From: Thermothielavioides terrestris NRRL 8126
Taxonomy: Eukaryota; Ascomycota; Sordariomycetes; Sordariales; Chaetomiaceae
DNA length: 64,000 nucleotides
Assembly (NCBI RefSeq): GCF_000226115.1
Contig: NC_016460.1
Coordinates: 1,736,001-1,800,000, forward strand
Direction: 5' to 3'
Below are positions 54,600 to 64,000 of this stretch, piece by piece. Made by a program: the position numbers and the translations under genes. The first letter of the stretch is position 1; each line of letters begins with the position of its first letter. The notes beneath the pieces are model-generated. The model saw only the letters and a program-made list of their open reading frames with translations. It was not told the origin of the DNA and ran no database searches.

Positions 54600-57500
54600 A
54601 TGGCCGAACTCAGTCCCGAGTTGCGGCAGAAGCTCGACGAGCTGGACCGGGAGCTCGAGGTGGGTTGTCGCTGGTTGTAGTTGCCTCTCGTTCTTCTTCT
54701 CGCCCTTGACATGTCGACAACTTGGTGTCTCGTGCCGGCGCCAGGGCCGTGCCTGAGCCCCGCGGGCCTCTCCGTCTCGGTCATCGCCCAGTGATTTCTT
54801 TGGAGAACCTCGCTGACGGATGCTTGTACTTGTCTGCAGGAAGGGGACATCACTCAGAAAGGGTATGGCTGCTGCGTGAACTCTCACCCTCCGCCCGCCG
54901 CCTTCCGTCCGCCGCCCTCCGAGTCCACATTCCACAACCCCATGCCGCACTCGCTCATCGTTAACAGCGCGCTGACCTCTCACCCTCCATCCTCCCAGGT
55001 ACCAGAAGCGGCGCACCCAGCTGCTGTCACAGTTCGGGTTTGGCGATTTGGAATCCAAAATCGGCGGGCTCCGAGTTCATTCTCCCGATGACGACCCCTC
55101 CTACGCTCCGAGAGAGGACCACCGTTCTGCCTCGCTCGCCGCTCTGAACGCCGGTGCTTCCAGCTCCCAGAACCCGCAAGCTCCGTATGAAAACATCGAA
55201 TCGCACCCCGCCTCATTGCTCGCGCCTGGCGGCCTGGTGGCGGAACAGCGCCCCAACATACGCCAACACGACTCCCTCTTTCTTTCGACCACTCCCCTCA
55301 ACGATGCCTCCACACGATCGGGCACCATGGTCTCTGGGGATTACGCCTTCAATCCTGAGCAGCAATATTTCGGCTATGCCGATCAGCCCCAGCAGAATGC
55401 CTACGACAGCAGGACTGGGACGTTGCTCGATTCGCAGGCCTACTTTTCGGACTTTGCGGGACAGTCCTACGACCCAGCGGCCACGGGAGAATACGGTGGC
55501 CCCCAGAGATATTCATCGAGCGATGCCTTCTCCCCCACGGCCGCAATGGCGCCTCCCATGCTCTCGGGCAGCGACTTCCCCCCTCCCAACGCCCTAGAGT
55601 TCCTGATGCCGCTCGAGCCGCGCGAGGTCCCTTTTGCCATCTACGACCCGCACGACGAGAATACGCCCATGTCAAATTTCGACAACATAGCGGCAGTGCT
55701 CAGGCACCGCGGTCGCACCGCAGCGAAGCTGCCGGCCTACTGGGTTCTGGACAGCAAGGGGAAAGAGATAGCGTCCATCACGTGGGACAAGCTTGCGATG
55801 AGGGCCGAGAAGGTCGCGCAGGTGATCCGCGACAAGAGCTCGCTCTACCGTGGTGATCGTGTAGCGTTGGTCTACCGAGATACCGAAATCATCGACTTCG
55901 CCATCGCCTTGCTGGGCTGTTTCATTGCCGGCGTGGTCGCGGTGCCTATCAACGACCTGCAGGACTATGCGAAGCTTAGCCTGATATTGACCTCTACTCA
56001 GGCGCATCTGGCGCTAACCACGGACAACAATCTCAAGGCCTTCCAGCGGGATATCACCGCCCAGAAGCTGAATTGGCCCAAGGGGGTCGAGTGGTGGAAG
56101 ACGAACGAGTTCGGGAGCTATCATCCCAAAAAGAATGATGACGTTCCACCGCTGTCCGTCCCTGACTTGGCCTACATCGAGTTCTCCCGCGCGCCAACCG
56201 GGGACCTGAGAGGCGTCGTCCTGAGCCACCGGACCATCATGCACCAGATGGCCTGTCTCACCGCCATCGTCTCCACGGCGCCTGGCAACGGACCTGCCGA
56301 CACATTCAACAAGACCCTGCGCGACAAGAACGGCCGGCTGATAGGCGGTGGTACGAGCAGTGAAACCCTGCTTTCCTATCTGGATGCGCGCCAGGGCATT
56401 GGCATGATCCTCGGCGTTCTCTTGACCGTGTATGGTGGGCACACTACCGTCTGGATGGAGAGCAAAGCGGTAGAGATCCCCGGCCTCTACGCCCACCTCA
56501 TTACTAAGTATAAGCCGACCGTGATGGTCGCCGACTACCCCGGTCTCAAGCGCGCTGCCTACAACTACCAGGCGGACCCGATGGCGACGAGAAACTTCAA
56601 GAAGGGAATGGAACCCAACTTCCAGACCGTCAAGCTCTGTTTGATTGATACCCTGACCGTCGACAGCGAGTTCAACGAGCTTCTTTCGGACCGTTGGTTC
56701 CGCCCGCTCCGCAACACGCGTGCGAGGGAGATCGTGGCTCCGATGCTGTGCCTGCCGGAGCATGGCGGCATGGTGATTAGCGTCCGTGATTGGCTGGGCG
56801 GTGAGGAGCGCATGGGCTGCCCCCTGAAGCTTGACCTCGGGCGGGAAAATGATAAGGGGAAAGAGAAAGAGAAGGAGAAGGAAGAGGAGAAGCCAACGCC
56901 GCCAAACGGGTTCTCAACCCTCCTCGGACAAGGCACCACCTCCACTACAGAGGAGCGAGCTAAGACGGAGCTGGGCGAAGTGCTTCTCGACAGGGAAGCG
57001 CTCAAGACCAATGAAGTGGTGGTGGTTGCCCTCGGGGAAGAGGCGCGCAAAAGGGCCTCGAATGAGCCTGGAACCATCCGCATCGGCGCATTTGGTTATC
57101 CAATTCCTGATGCGACGCTCGCTATCGTTGACCCGGAAACCGGCCTCCTTGCCTCTCCGAACACGGTGGGCGAGATTTGGGTCGATTCTCCCTCTTTGTC
57201 CGGCGGCTTTTGGGCGCTGCCAAAACACACCGAGCAGATCTTTCACGCCCGTCCCTACAAGTTTGAACCTGGCGATCCGACGCCCACGCCGGTTGAGCCA
57301 GAGTTTCTCCGGACGGGTCTCCTGGGCACCGTCATCGAAGGCAAGGTTTTCGTCCTAGGCTTGTACGAGGATCGCATCCGACAGAAAGTCGAATGGGTCG
57401 ACGACGGCGGTGCCGAGAGCTCAGACCACCGCTACTTCTTCGTCCAGCACATTGTGGTCAGCATCATGAAGAATGTACCCAAGATCTTTGACTGCTCAGC

Positions 57501-60500
57501 CTTTGATGTCTTCGTCAACGAGGAGCATCTCCCGGTGGTGGTGCTCGAGTCGCAGGCGGCGTCCACGGCGCCCGCCGCTAACGGAGGTCCGCCCCGCCAG
57601 CTGGACACGGCGCTTCTAGATTCCCTCGCCGAGAGGTGCATGGACGTGCTGATGCAGGAGCATAACCTCCGCGTCTACTGCGTCATGATCACCGCGCCAA
57701 ACGCGCTCCCGAGGGTCCTCAAGAACGGGCGCCGCGAGATCGGCAACATGCTGTGCAGGAGAGAGTTCGATCTTGGCAACCTCCCATGCGTGCACGTCAA
57801 GTTTGCGGTGGAGCACGCGGTGCTCAATCTGCCGGTGGGCATCGACCCGGTGGGCGGCATCTGGTCGCCCATGGCGTCGGACTCGCGGGAGGAGCTGCTC
57901 TCCCCGGCGGACAAGCAGTATTCGGGCATCGACCGGAGGGAGGTGGTCATCGACGACAGGACGTCGACGCCGCTGAACAACTTCTCCAGCATCACCGACC
58001 TCATTCACTGGCGTGTGGCGAGACAGCCCGAGGAGCTGTCGTTTTGCACGATTGACGGCAGAGGCAAAGAGGGCAAGGGCGTGACGTGGAAGAAGTTCGA
58101 TATGAAGGTTGCCGCGGTTGCTGTCTACCTGAAGAACAAGGTAAAGCTCAGGGCTGGCGACCACGTCGTGCTCATGTACACCCATTCTGAGGAGTTTGTC
58201 TTCGCGGTCCACGCCTGTATAAGCCTCGGCCTGATCGTCATCCCTGTTGCACCCATGGACCAGAACCGCCTGCCGGAGGATGTCCCGGCGTTCCTACACC
58301 TGATCTCGGACTACCGGGTGAGAGCTGTCCTGGTGAACCAGGATGTCGACCATCTCCTGAAGACGAAGACGGTCGCTCAGCACATCAAGCAAACAGCGCA
58401 AGTGCTCAAGGTGGCAGTCCCCGGTACCTACAACACGAGCAAGCCGCCCAAGCAGAACAGCGGCCTGCGAGATCTCGGCATCACGATGGATCCTGCTTGG
58501 GTTCAGCCGGGCTACCCGGTCATCATCTGGACCTACTGGACGCCTGACCAGCGGAGGATCGCGGTGCAGCTCGGCCACGACACGATCCTAGGCATGTGCA
58601 AGGTGCAGAAAGAGACGTGCCAGATGACGAGCTCGCGACCGGTGCTAGGCTGCGTGAGGAGCACGACGGGCCTGGGCTTCATTCATACCTGCCTGATGGG
58701 CATCTACATCGGCACGCCGACCTACCTCCTGTCGCCGGTGGAGTTTGCTCAGAACCCGGCCTCCCTGTTCCTGATTCTGTCGCGGTACAAGATCAAGGAC
58801 ACGTATGCCACGCCTCAGATGCTCGACCACGCGATGAACATGATGCCCGGCAAGGGCTTCACCCTGCATGAGCTCAAGAACATGATGATCTCGGCCGACG
58901 GCCGGCCCCGGGTCGACGTCTTCCAGAAGGTCCGCATGCACTTCGCCGCGACGGGTCTCGACCGCACCGCCATCAACACGGTCTACTCGCACGTCTTGAA
59001 CCCCATGATCGCCTCGCGGTCGTACATGTGCATCGAGCCCATCGAGCTGTGGCTGGACCCCAAGGCTCTGCGGCGCGGCCTCGTCTACGTTACTGACCGG
59101 GAGCGCGATCCGAAGGCGCTGCTGGTGCAGGACTCGGGCATGGTGCCCGTCTCGACCCAGATTGCCATCGTCAACCCCGAGAGCCGGAGGCTGTGCAGCG
59201 AGGGCGAGTACGGTGAGATCTGGGTTGATTCGGAGGCTTGCGTCAAGGCGTTCTACGGGTCAAAAGATGTCTTCGACGCCGAGCGATTCGACGGACGGAC
59301 GGTGGAAGACCCGAGTATCCGGTACGTGCGGACGGGCGATCTCGGGTTCCTCCACAGCGTGCGCAGGCCTATCGGGCCCGGCGGCGCGTTGGTCGACATG
59401 CAGGTGTTGTTCGTTCTGGGCAGCATCGGGGAGACCTTTGAGATCAACGGCCTCAGCCATTTCCCGATGGATATCGAGGCCTCGGTTGAGCGGTGTCACC
59501 GCAACATTGTGCCGGGCGGATGGTATGTATTTATCCTGCTGTCGAGCTGTGTGACCAGGTTTGACGATTTTCTGTTCCAGTGCCATCTTCCAAGCGGGCG
59601 GCCTCGTCGTCGTGCTCGTCGAAGTCGCCCGGAAAGCCTACCTCGCCTCGATCGTGCCCGTCATCGTTAACGCGATCCTCAACGATCACCAGATCGTGGT
59701 TGACATCGTCGCCTTCGTCAACAAGGGCGACTTCCCGCGCAGCCGGCTCGGCGAGAAACAGCGCGGCAAGATCCTCGCTGGCTGGGTCAGCCGCAGGATG
59801 CGCACGATAGCGCAGTTCGCTATCAAAGACATGGACCGCGACGCGGCCCTCAACCCGCCTGGCACTTCCTCGGGGGAGCAATCATCTGGTGGCCAGGGCG
59901 GCGGCAGCGGCACCGTCACCGACGCCTCGGGAGAACAGCAACACCGCGCCAGTCTGGGCAGCTTCCGCAGCTCGAGCGGCGGCGCGGCGCCCGGCCAGGC
60001 GGTGACGGCAGCCCCAACGATGACAACGACGACGAGCTCCCTGCGTAACTTCGAGCGCGCCCCGCAGATCCCGGAGCAGCGCGAGCTGGAACAGCAACAT
60101 CCGCAGTATCAACAGCAGCAGCCGCACGACCCAGCCTCTGCCCATGCCCTGGGCACGGCGACACCAGGGCCGGTCGAGATGCCCGCGGACGAGAACGAAA
60201 TCACGGCCGTCGACAACGACCAGACGCCAACGAAGAACCGGCACCAGCAGCAGCAGCAAGGCGGTGGTACCGAGGCCGCGGAGTCCGCGCTGCCGCGCGA
60301 CTTCCAGCTGCCCGACTTCGATCGGTTTGGGCGCGAGGACGGCGGCGGCGGTAGCGATGCTAAGCCTGGGTCTTCTTCGGCCGGTCAGGGCCCGCCGCAG
60401 ATCCGGCTGCCCGGCGTCGACGGGCGGGAGTCGCTGGGCGATTGGGACTTGAGGCCGGGTAGTGGGAGTGGCAGTGGGAGTGGGAATGGGGGAGCAGGGA

Positions 60501-60577
60501 AGGACGGGGATGATGATGACTGGGCGAGGGACGCGTATATGTCGATGAACCTGGCGGGTACGCTCGCGGGGAAGTAA
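54600..60577 (+). CDS. DIP2/CPS1-type protein: DMAP1-binding domain plus tandem AMP-binding (FAAL-like) domains
   Basis: Large DIP2-family protein of 1867 aa, related to Drosophila Dip2, yeast Cmr2 and filamentous-fungal CPS1; relatives in yeast and animals regulate diacylglycerol species. Four exons: 54600-54659, 54840-54862, 54999-59522, 59581-60577 (5604 nt, in frame). Residues 3-42 (LSPELRQKLDELDRELE continuing to KRRTQLLSQF) form the DMAP1-binding domain. The first adenylate-forming domain covers about residues 225-860 (YIEFSRAPTGDLRGVVLSHR near 420). The second covers about 1010-1610 (VIIWTYWTPDQRRIAV). The final splice restores NIVPGGCAIFQAGGLVV, a conserved block near the domain end. 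The last 250 residues are Gln-, Ser- and Gly-rich and disordered. The exact catalytic activity in fungi is not settled. Confidence 0.93.
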
Positions 60578-62146
60578 TGCCTGGTTTGGAGGGCGAGCGG
60601 TGTAGTGTAGACATGGGGTCCGGCCTTGGGCCGGGGTCACAGGCCCTGATTTGGGGACGTCTTGCACTGTTTCTGGCAACTGCATGGGGCTGGCATTGGC
60701 ATGATGGTTTGTTGTGATTTGTTTGTCCTCTATATGAGACGGGATAATTGATGTGTGGTACCTAGGAATTGGATGTAATCCGTAGTGTGCACGATGTAAG
60801 ACCTGGATGCCGCCAAGACAGATACCAGGAGTTTCCTCACTCAGCATGCTTTTGTGGCTGGGCTAGATTAATCTGTATTGCTATCTTCCCACCTAGTTGC
60901 TCAAGAGAAGGTAATCTACCTACCCTGCTGTCGGGCTGATGTGGTGGTGCCGTGGCTGCCGGCGGACGGCTAATTCAAGTTCCGATAACCTAGGTAACTT
61001 TGACGAGCTGGGAGGAAGGGATTTGCATGCCATTGTTCGCTTCTGAGCCAACATGGTATCTGGCGCCTCCGTTCCTCGAGTGCGTGTCTGTTGGCTGCTC
61101 GGTTGGCTCCTGTGATCAGGTACCCACGTCATCCACAGTGCCGGGTGTCAAACTTGCAGTTGCAGCCAACACCAAGCAGCCCGATCTTCATGCGAGATGC
61201 CGAGCGCTTGTGGCCAGGGCAGCGCGCAGTGGGCGGCGCTGGCAGGCCAGGAACGGAATATAATTTGGTGACTGCGTGCAATGATGGGCAGGGCCGACGG
61301 CACACACCCGCAATCAGGAACCACTCAGGTCAGCTTTGCTGCAGAGCTGGATGCGCCAGTGCGACAGCGGCACAGTCGTCTTGTTACCCTGCAGCGACCT
61401 GCGCGGTCCATACACCACACCACCTAACGATGCGGCGGCCTATCTCCGTGCCCCTACAACCGCTGTGCCGAAGTGCTGGGCAGACTGAACCCCCGGTAGT
61501 ATTGGGCGCCAGGCTCGACACTGTGCGATGCGCGGATTACAAGACCTTGAGCAAGGCGCGGCAACGCGGCAACGACCTTCCATGCTACAACTTGGAAAGC
61601 GTCAGGTCGCGGCTGCTGTGTCTCGTTGAGGTGAGCGGCACTGAGCGCTGGGGATCGATGCAACCCTCCCGCTTCAGAGTTCCAGCAGCGGCAAATGGCA
61701 CCCACCCAAAGGCGTGCTCAGATCGTGCCTTCCTGAGTGGGTGGGCGCATGCCTCGGGAATCCGAACTCGGCTGCAACTCCCCGGTTGGACTGTGCCGCC
61801 GAGAGCCCGAAAGAAGTCCCAATCCCGCCTGAGAGGGCAGGAGCACAGGATCATGCAGGCATGGAAGCAGGCAAGCCAGCCAAGGCGGCCTTCCCCCCCG
61901 GTTTCCATTCTGTTCATTTCCCCTGTTCCTTCGACTTGGCCCCCGTCCGCCGCGCCATCGCGGCCAGAACACATCGAGAAAATCGCAATTGATAAAACAC
62001 ATCTAGGCGCATTCGATCCGAAACTGAACAGGCGATCGAGCGAAGGAACGAACATCGGATCGACCGAACGGATCGGCCGAAACATGGCGTCGTGCCTCGG
62101 CCCCGCACTCACGAGCGTCGCGAACGGCTCTTGTTGAGCACGGATC
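60578..62146. other. Intergenic upstream of HET gene
   Basis: About 1.57 kb with CCTAGGTA-type motifs at 60758-60766 and 60988-60996. An open frame at 61091-62137 ends 9 bp before the HET ATG in the same frame; its Cys/Arg/Ser-rich content looks non-coding. Confidence 0.5.
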
Positions 62147-64000
62147 ATGGACTTTCTGCCTCACCCCACATCCGGCGTCGAGCCCCTGGACATCCCCTTC
62201 GTCGCCGACACGCCCTATGTCTTCGGCTCCGATTTTTGGGACTTCCCCAAGCTCCATGGCTTCGGCGACCAGTGGGCGAGTCTGCCCGCCCCGCGCCTGG
62301 CGTCGCTCGCCCAGTCGTGGCTGTACTTCGGCACCATCTCCGAGTTTCTTGGCAGGCCCATCGACTACCGCGAGTTCCAGGTGTCGCGCAGCGTATCAGG
62401 GAAGCCGTTGCTGCCGCTGCTGGACGAATGGCTCGCTGCCCACGCCCTTCCCGTCCACGGCGCGGCGACGCAGGATGCCGAACTCCTCGAGGAGCGGAAG
62501 CAGGTGCTCTACGAGCATGTCAGATTCCTCGACGCCGTCATCCAGCTGGCTGAGGACTTTGACGGGGTCTCCCAGGGCCACGTCAAACCCATACCAACCA
62601 TCATCTTGTCTGTCAAGGTGCTCTGCACCACCCTGAGGAGCGTGGTGTGGGACCTGGCCCGCGGCGACATTGAACAGACGCTCTGGCCGTGGCCGTCGCC
62701 CGCCACCCGCATGCGCCGCGAAATCATCCCGGCCGCCGACTCCCCCGGGAGACAGACCCTCCGCCCCAGTGCGCAGCTGATGCTGGATGTACTGCGCCTG
62801 CGCGGGTGGTGCCCGTTCTACGCGCGCAGGGTCCTCACCTCCCACAACTATGCGCTCGTTTACTACTTCACTCGCCTCTTTCGGACCTACTCCCCCGGCC
62901 TCAGCCACCATGGCTGCACCGACGACGAGTGCGTCGCCGGTAATGCTGATATCTTCAGCTATGTCCCGAAGCACGCCCGGCGCGGCTGCCTTTGTCAGCC
63001 CAAGTCGGCGCCTATGGATCAAATCCGCGCCATCATTGAGGATGGCGGGATCCCCTTAGTCCGGCTGAGAGGTTCCCCCAAGACAGGGGTCAGGATTGAA
63101 GTGGCAAGGATGACGGTGAGGACACGCTTCGTGGTCGTTTCCCACGTATGGTCAGACGGAATCGGCAACGCGCACACCAACGCGCTACCCGAGTGCCAGC
63201 TGCGACGCCTCAAGGCGCACATGAGCCAACTCAAACCTTTGAGACGAAGCCGGGATCCCGATGTGGACTTCAACCTCCTCACCTCCCTCGATACAGGCTT
63301 CCAGACGGCAAGGCAAAGACGGCCCAAGTATCTGTGGATTGACGCTCTCTGTATGCCCCCCGGAGGGACGACTGCCTTTTTGAGACTCCGAGCCATCAAC
63401 AAGCTACCTGCTGTCTACCAGGCAGCCGACCGGATCTTGGTCCTGGACTCGACACTAGAGCGAACGTCGATGGTGGACTCCGACAGCCTCGAACTGTTTG
63501 CGAGGTTTTCGGTTAGCCCTTGGATGGGGAGGTGCTGGACGTTCCAAGAGGCGGCCTTGGCCTCGGCGTGTGAGGTTCAATGTTCGGACGGGACATTTGA
63601 CGCCTTCTCACCACAAATAAAACAGAAGTTCGCTGCATCGCCTGCAACGGTTCCACGGCTCCAGGCTGCTTGGCTAGAAGCAGCCACTGCTCCTGCGACC
63701 TGGATCAGTAGGAAGCTATCTCGGAAGTCGCGGACGGAGCCGATGCAGCTGCTCGGCGGCGGGTCATCATCGATGGGCGCTGATAGCAGCACCGCCATCA
63801 TGGCGAGCCTCACGCGGTCGCTCAGCGAGGAGTTTCGGTCCACGTTCGCGAACGGCGTCAAACCGAGCAGGAGCGCCATTGGCGAGGGGAAGCTGGCCCC
63901 AGATTTCTGCACGCTCTTCGTCCAGGTCTGGAATGAGTTGAGCAAGAGGGCAACGACGGTGCCGGGAGACATGCATATCATAATGGCGAGCTTGCTCGGT
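62147..64000 (+). CDS. HET-domain (heterokaryon incompatibility) protein, partial
   Basis: Open frame of 618 codons from 62147 that runs off the window without a stop, so the C terminus is missing. HET domains mediate nonself recognition and programmed cell death in fungi. HET-like motifs in order: FVVVSHVWSDGIGN (about residues 327-340), TNALPECQLRRL, KYLWIDALCMPP, LPAVYQAADRILVLDSTL and RCWTFQEAALA. This order and spacing fit the HET domain. The 320 residues before the domain contain no known motif and are Arg/Leu-rich with several cysteines. An in-frame TGA 10 bp upstream of 62147 makes this ATG the first possible start. No NACHT/STAND motif is visible in the part present. Confidence 0.9.
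   Translation, partial: MDFLPHPTSGVEPLDIPFVADTPYVFGSDFWDFPKLHGFGDQWASLPAPRLASLAQSWLYFGTISEFLGRPIDYREFQVSRSVSGKPLLPLLDEWLAAHALPVHGAATQDAELLEERKQVLYEHVRFLDAVIQLAEDFDGVSQGHVKPIPTIILSVKVLCTTLRSVVWDLARGDIEQTLWPWPSPATRMRREIIPAADSPGRQTLRPSAQLMLDVLRLRGWCPFYARRVLTSHNYALVYYFTRLFRTYSPGLSHHGCTDDECVAGNADIFSYVPKHARRGCLCQPKSAPMDQIRAIIEDGGIPLVRLRGSPKTGVRIEVARMTVRTRFVVVSHVWSDGIGNAHTNALPECQLRRLKAHMSQLKPLRRSRDPDVDFNLLTSLDTGFQTARQRRPKYLWIDALCMPPGGTTAFLRLRAINKLPAVYQAADRILVLDSTLERTSMVDSDSLELFARFSVSPWMGRCWTFQEAALASACEVQCSDGTFDAFSPQIKQKFAASPATVPRLQAAWLEAATAPATWISRKLSRKSRTEPMQLLGGGSSSMGADSSTAIMASLTRSLSEEFRSTFANGVKPSRSAIGEGKLAPDFCTLFVQVWNELSKRATTVPGDMHIIMASLLG

Noticed and set aside
61091..62137. 348-codon plus-strand open frame before the HET gene
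   Set aside because: Composition is Cys/Arg/Ser-rich with no domain, it ends just 9 bp before the HET start in the same frame, and it has no plausible splice link. Probably the promoter or 5' leader.
1..64000. CRISPR array or prokaryotic defence genes
   Set aside because: No regularly spaced repeats; splice signals and gene set show a fungal nuclear genome.
1..64000. Secondary-metabolite cluster around the methyltransferase
   Set aside because: No PKS, NRPS, terpene synthase or P450 gene is adjacent; a bZIP and one MFS gene are not enough.

Overview
The window is nuclear DNA from a filamentous ascomycete, most likely a Sordariomycete (Sordariales-like). Evidence: short GT-AG introns of about 50-110 bp with fungal branch points, GC-rich coding sequence, and a gene set typical of Pezizomycotina (TAM/LaeA-type methyltransferase, LAMMER kinase, class II cAMP phosphodiesterase, DIP2/CPS1-type double adenylation protein, HET-domain protein). 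The species cannot be named from sequence alone. Eighteen protein genes are supported; all but the rightmost are complete. No tRNA, rRNA or CRISPR was found.

Layout, left to right: an 11-exon SAM methyltransferase (-); MITE copy 1; a bZIP factor (+); an Stm1/SERBP1-type ribosome-associated RGG protein (+); an MFS transporter (-) divergent from a sideroflexin (+); a 4.4-kb gene-poor interval with MITE copy 2; a LAMMER kinase (+); an unrecognised disordered protein (+); tRNase Z (-); the APP1-type phosphatidate phosphatase (-); MITE copy 3; the DEAD-box helicase DRS1 (-); MITE copy 4; a type I single-pass membrane protein (-); a second kind of inverted-repeat element; a secreted GH16 glycosidase (-); a flavin-reductase-fold protein (+); class II cAMP phosphodiesterase (-); an unrecognised protein with a zinc-finger-like Cys/His core (-); a MYND protein (-) divergent from the DIP2-like protein (+); and a HET-domain protein running off the right edge (+). 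For the spliced genes, exon lengths summed to a multiple of three and joins restored conserved motifs.

The genes are mostly unrelated housekeeping and regulatory genes rather than one pathway. Loose themes are RNA and ribosome biology (Stm1-like, tRNase Z, DRS1), signalling (LAMMER kinase, PDE, bZIP) and lipid metabolism (APP1, DIP2). No operon-like or biosynthetic cluster is evident.

The most novel-looking element is a family of four non-autonomous inverted-repeat transposons (393-404 bp). All four have 8-9 bp direct target duplications, a nearly invariant inner inverted repeat, a variable outer 8 bp and a telomere-like core. Two lie in inverted orientation on either side of DRS1. Also notable: a roughly 150-codon AUG-less in-frame extension upstream of APP1, a GC-AG intron in the bZIP gene, an 811-bp first intron in the phosphodiesterase gene, and a PARP-finger-like Cys/His arrangement in an uncharacterised protein.
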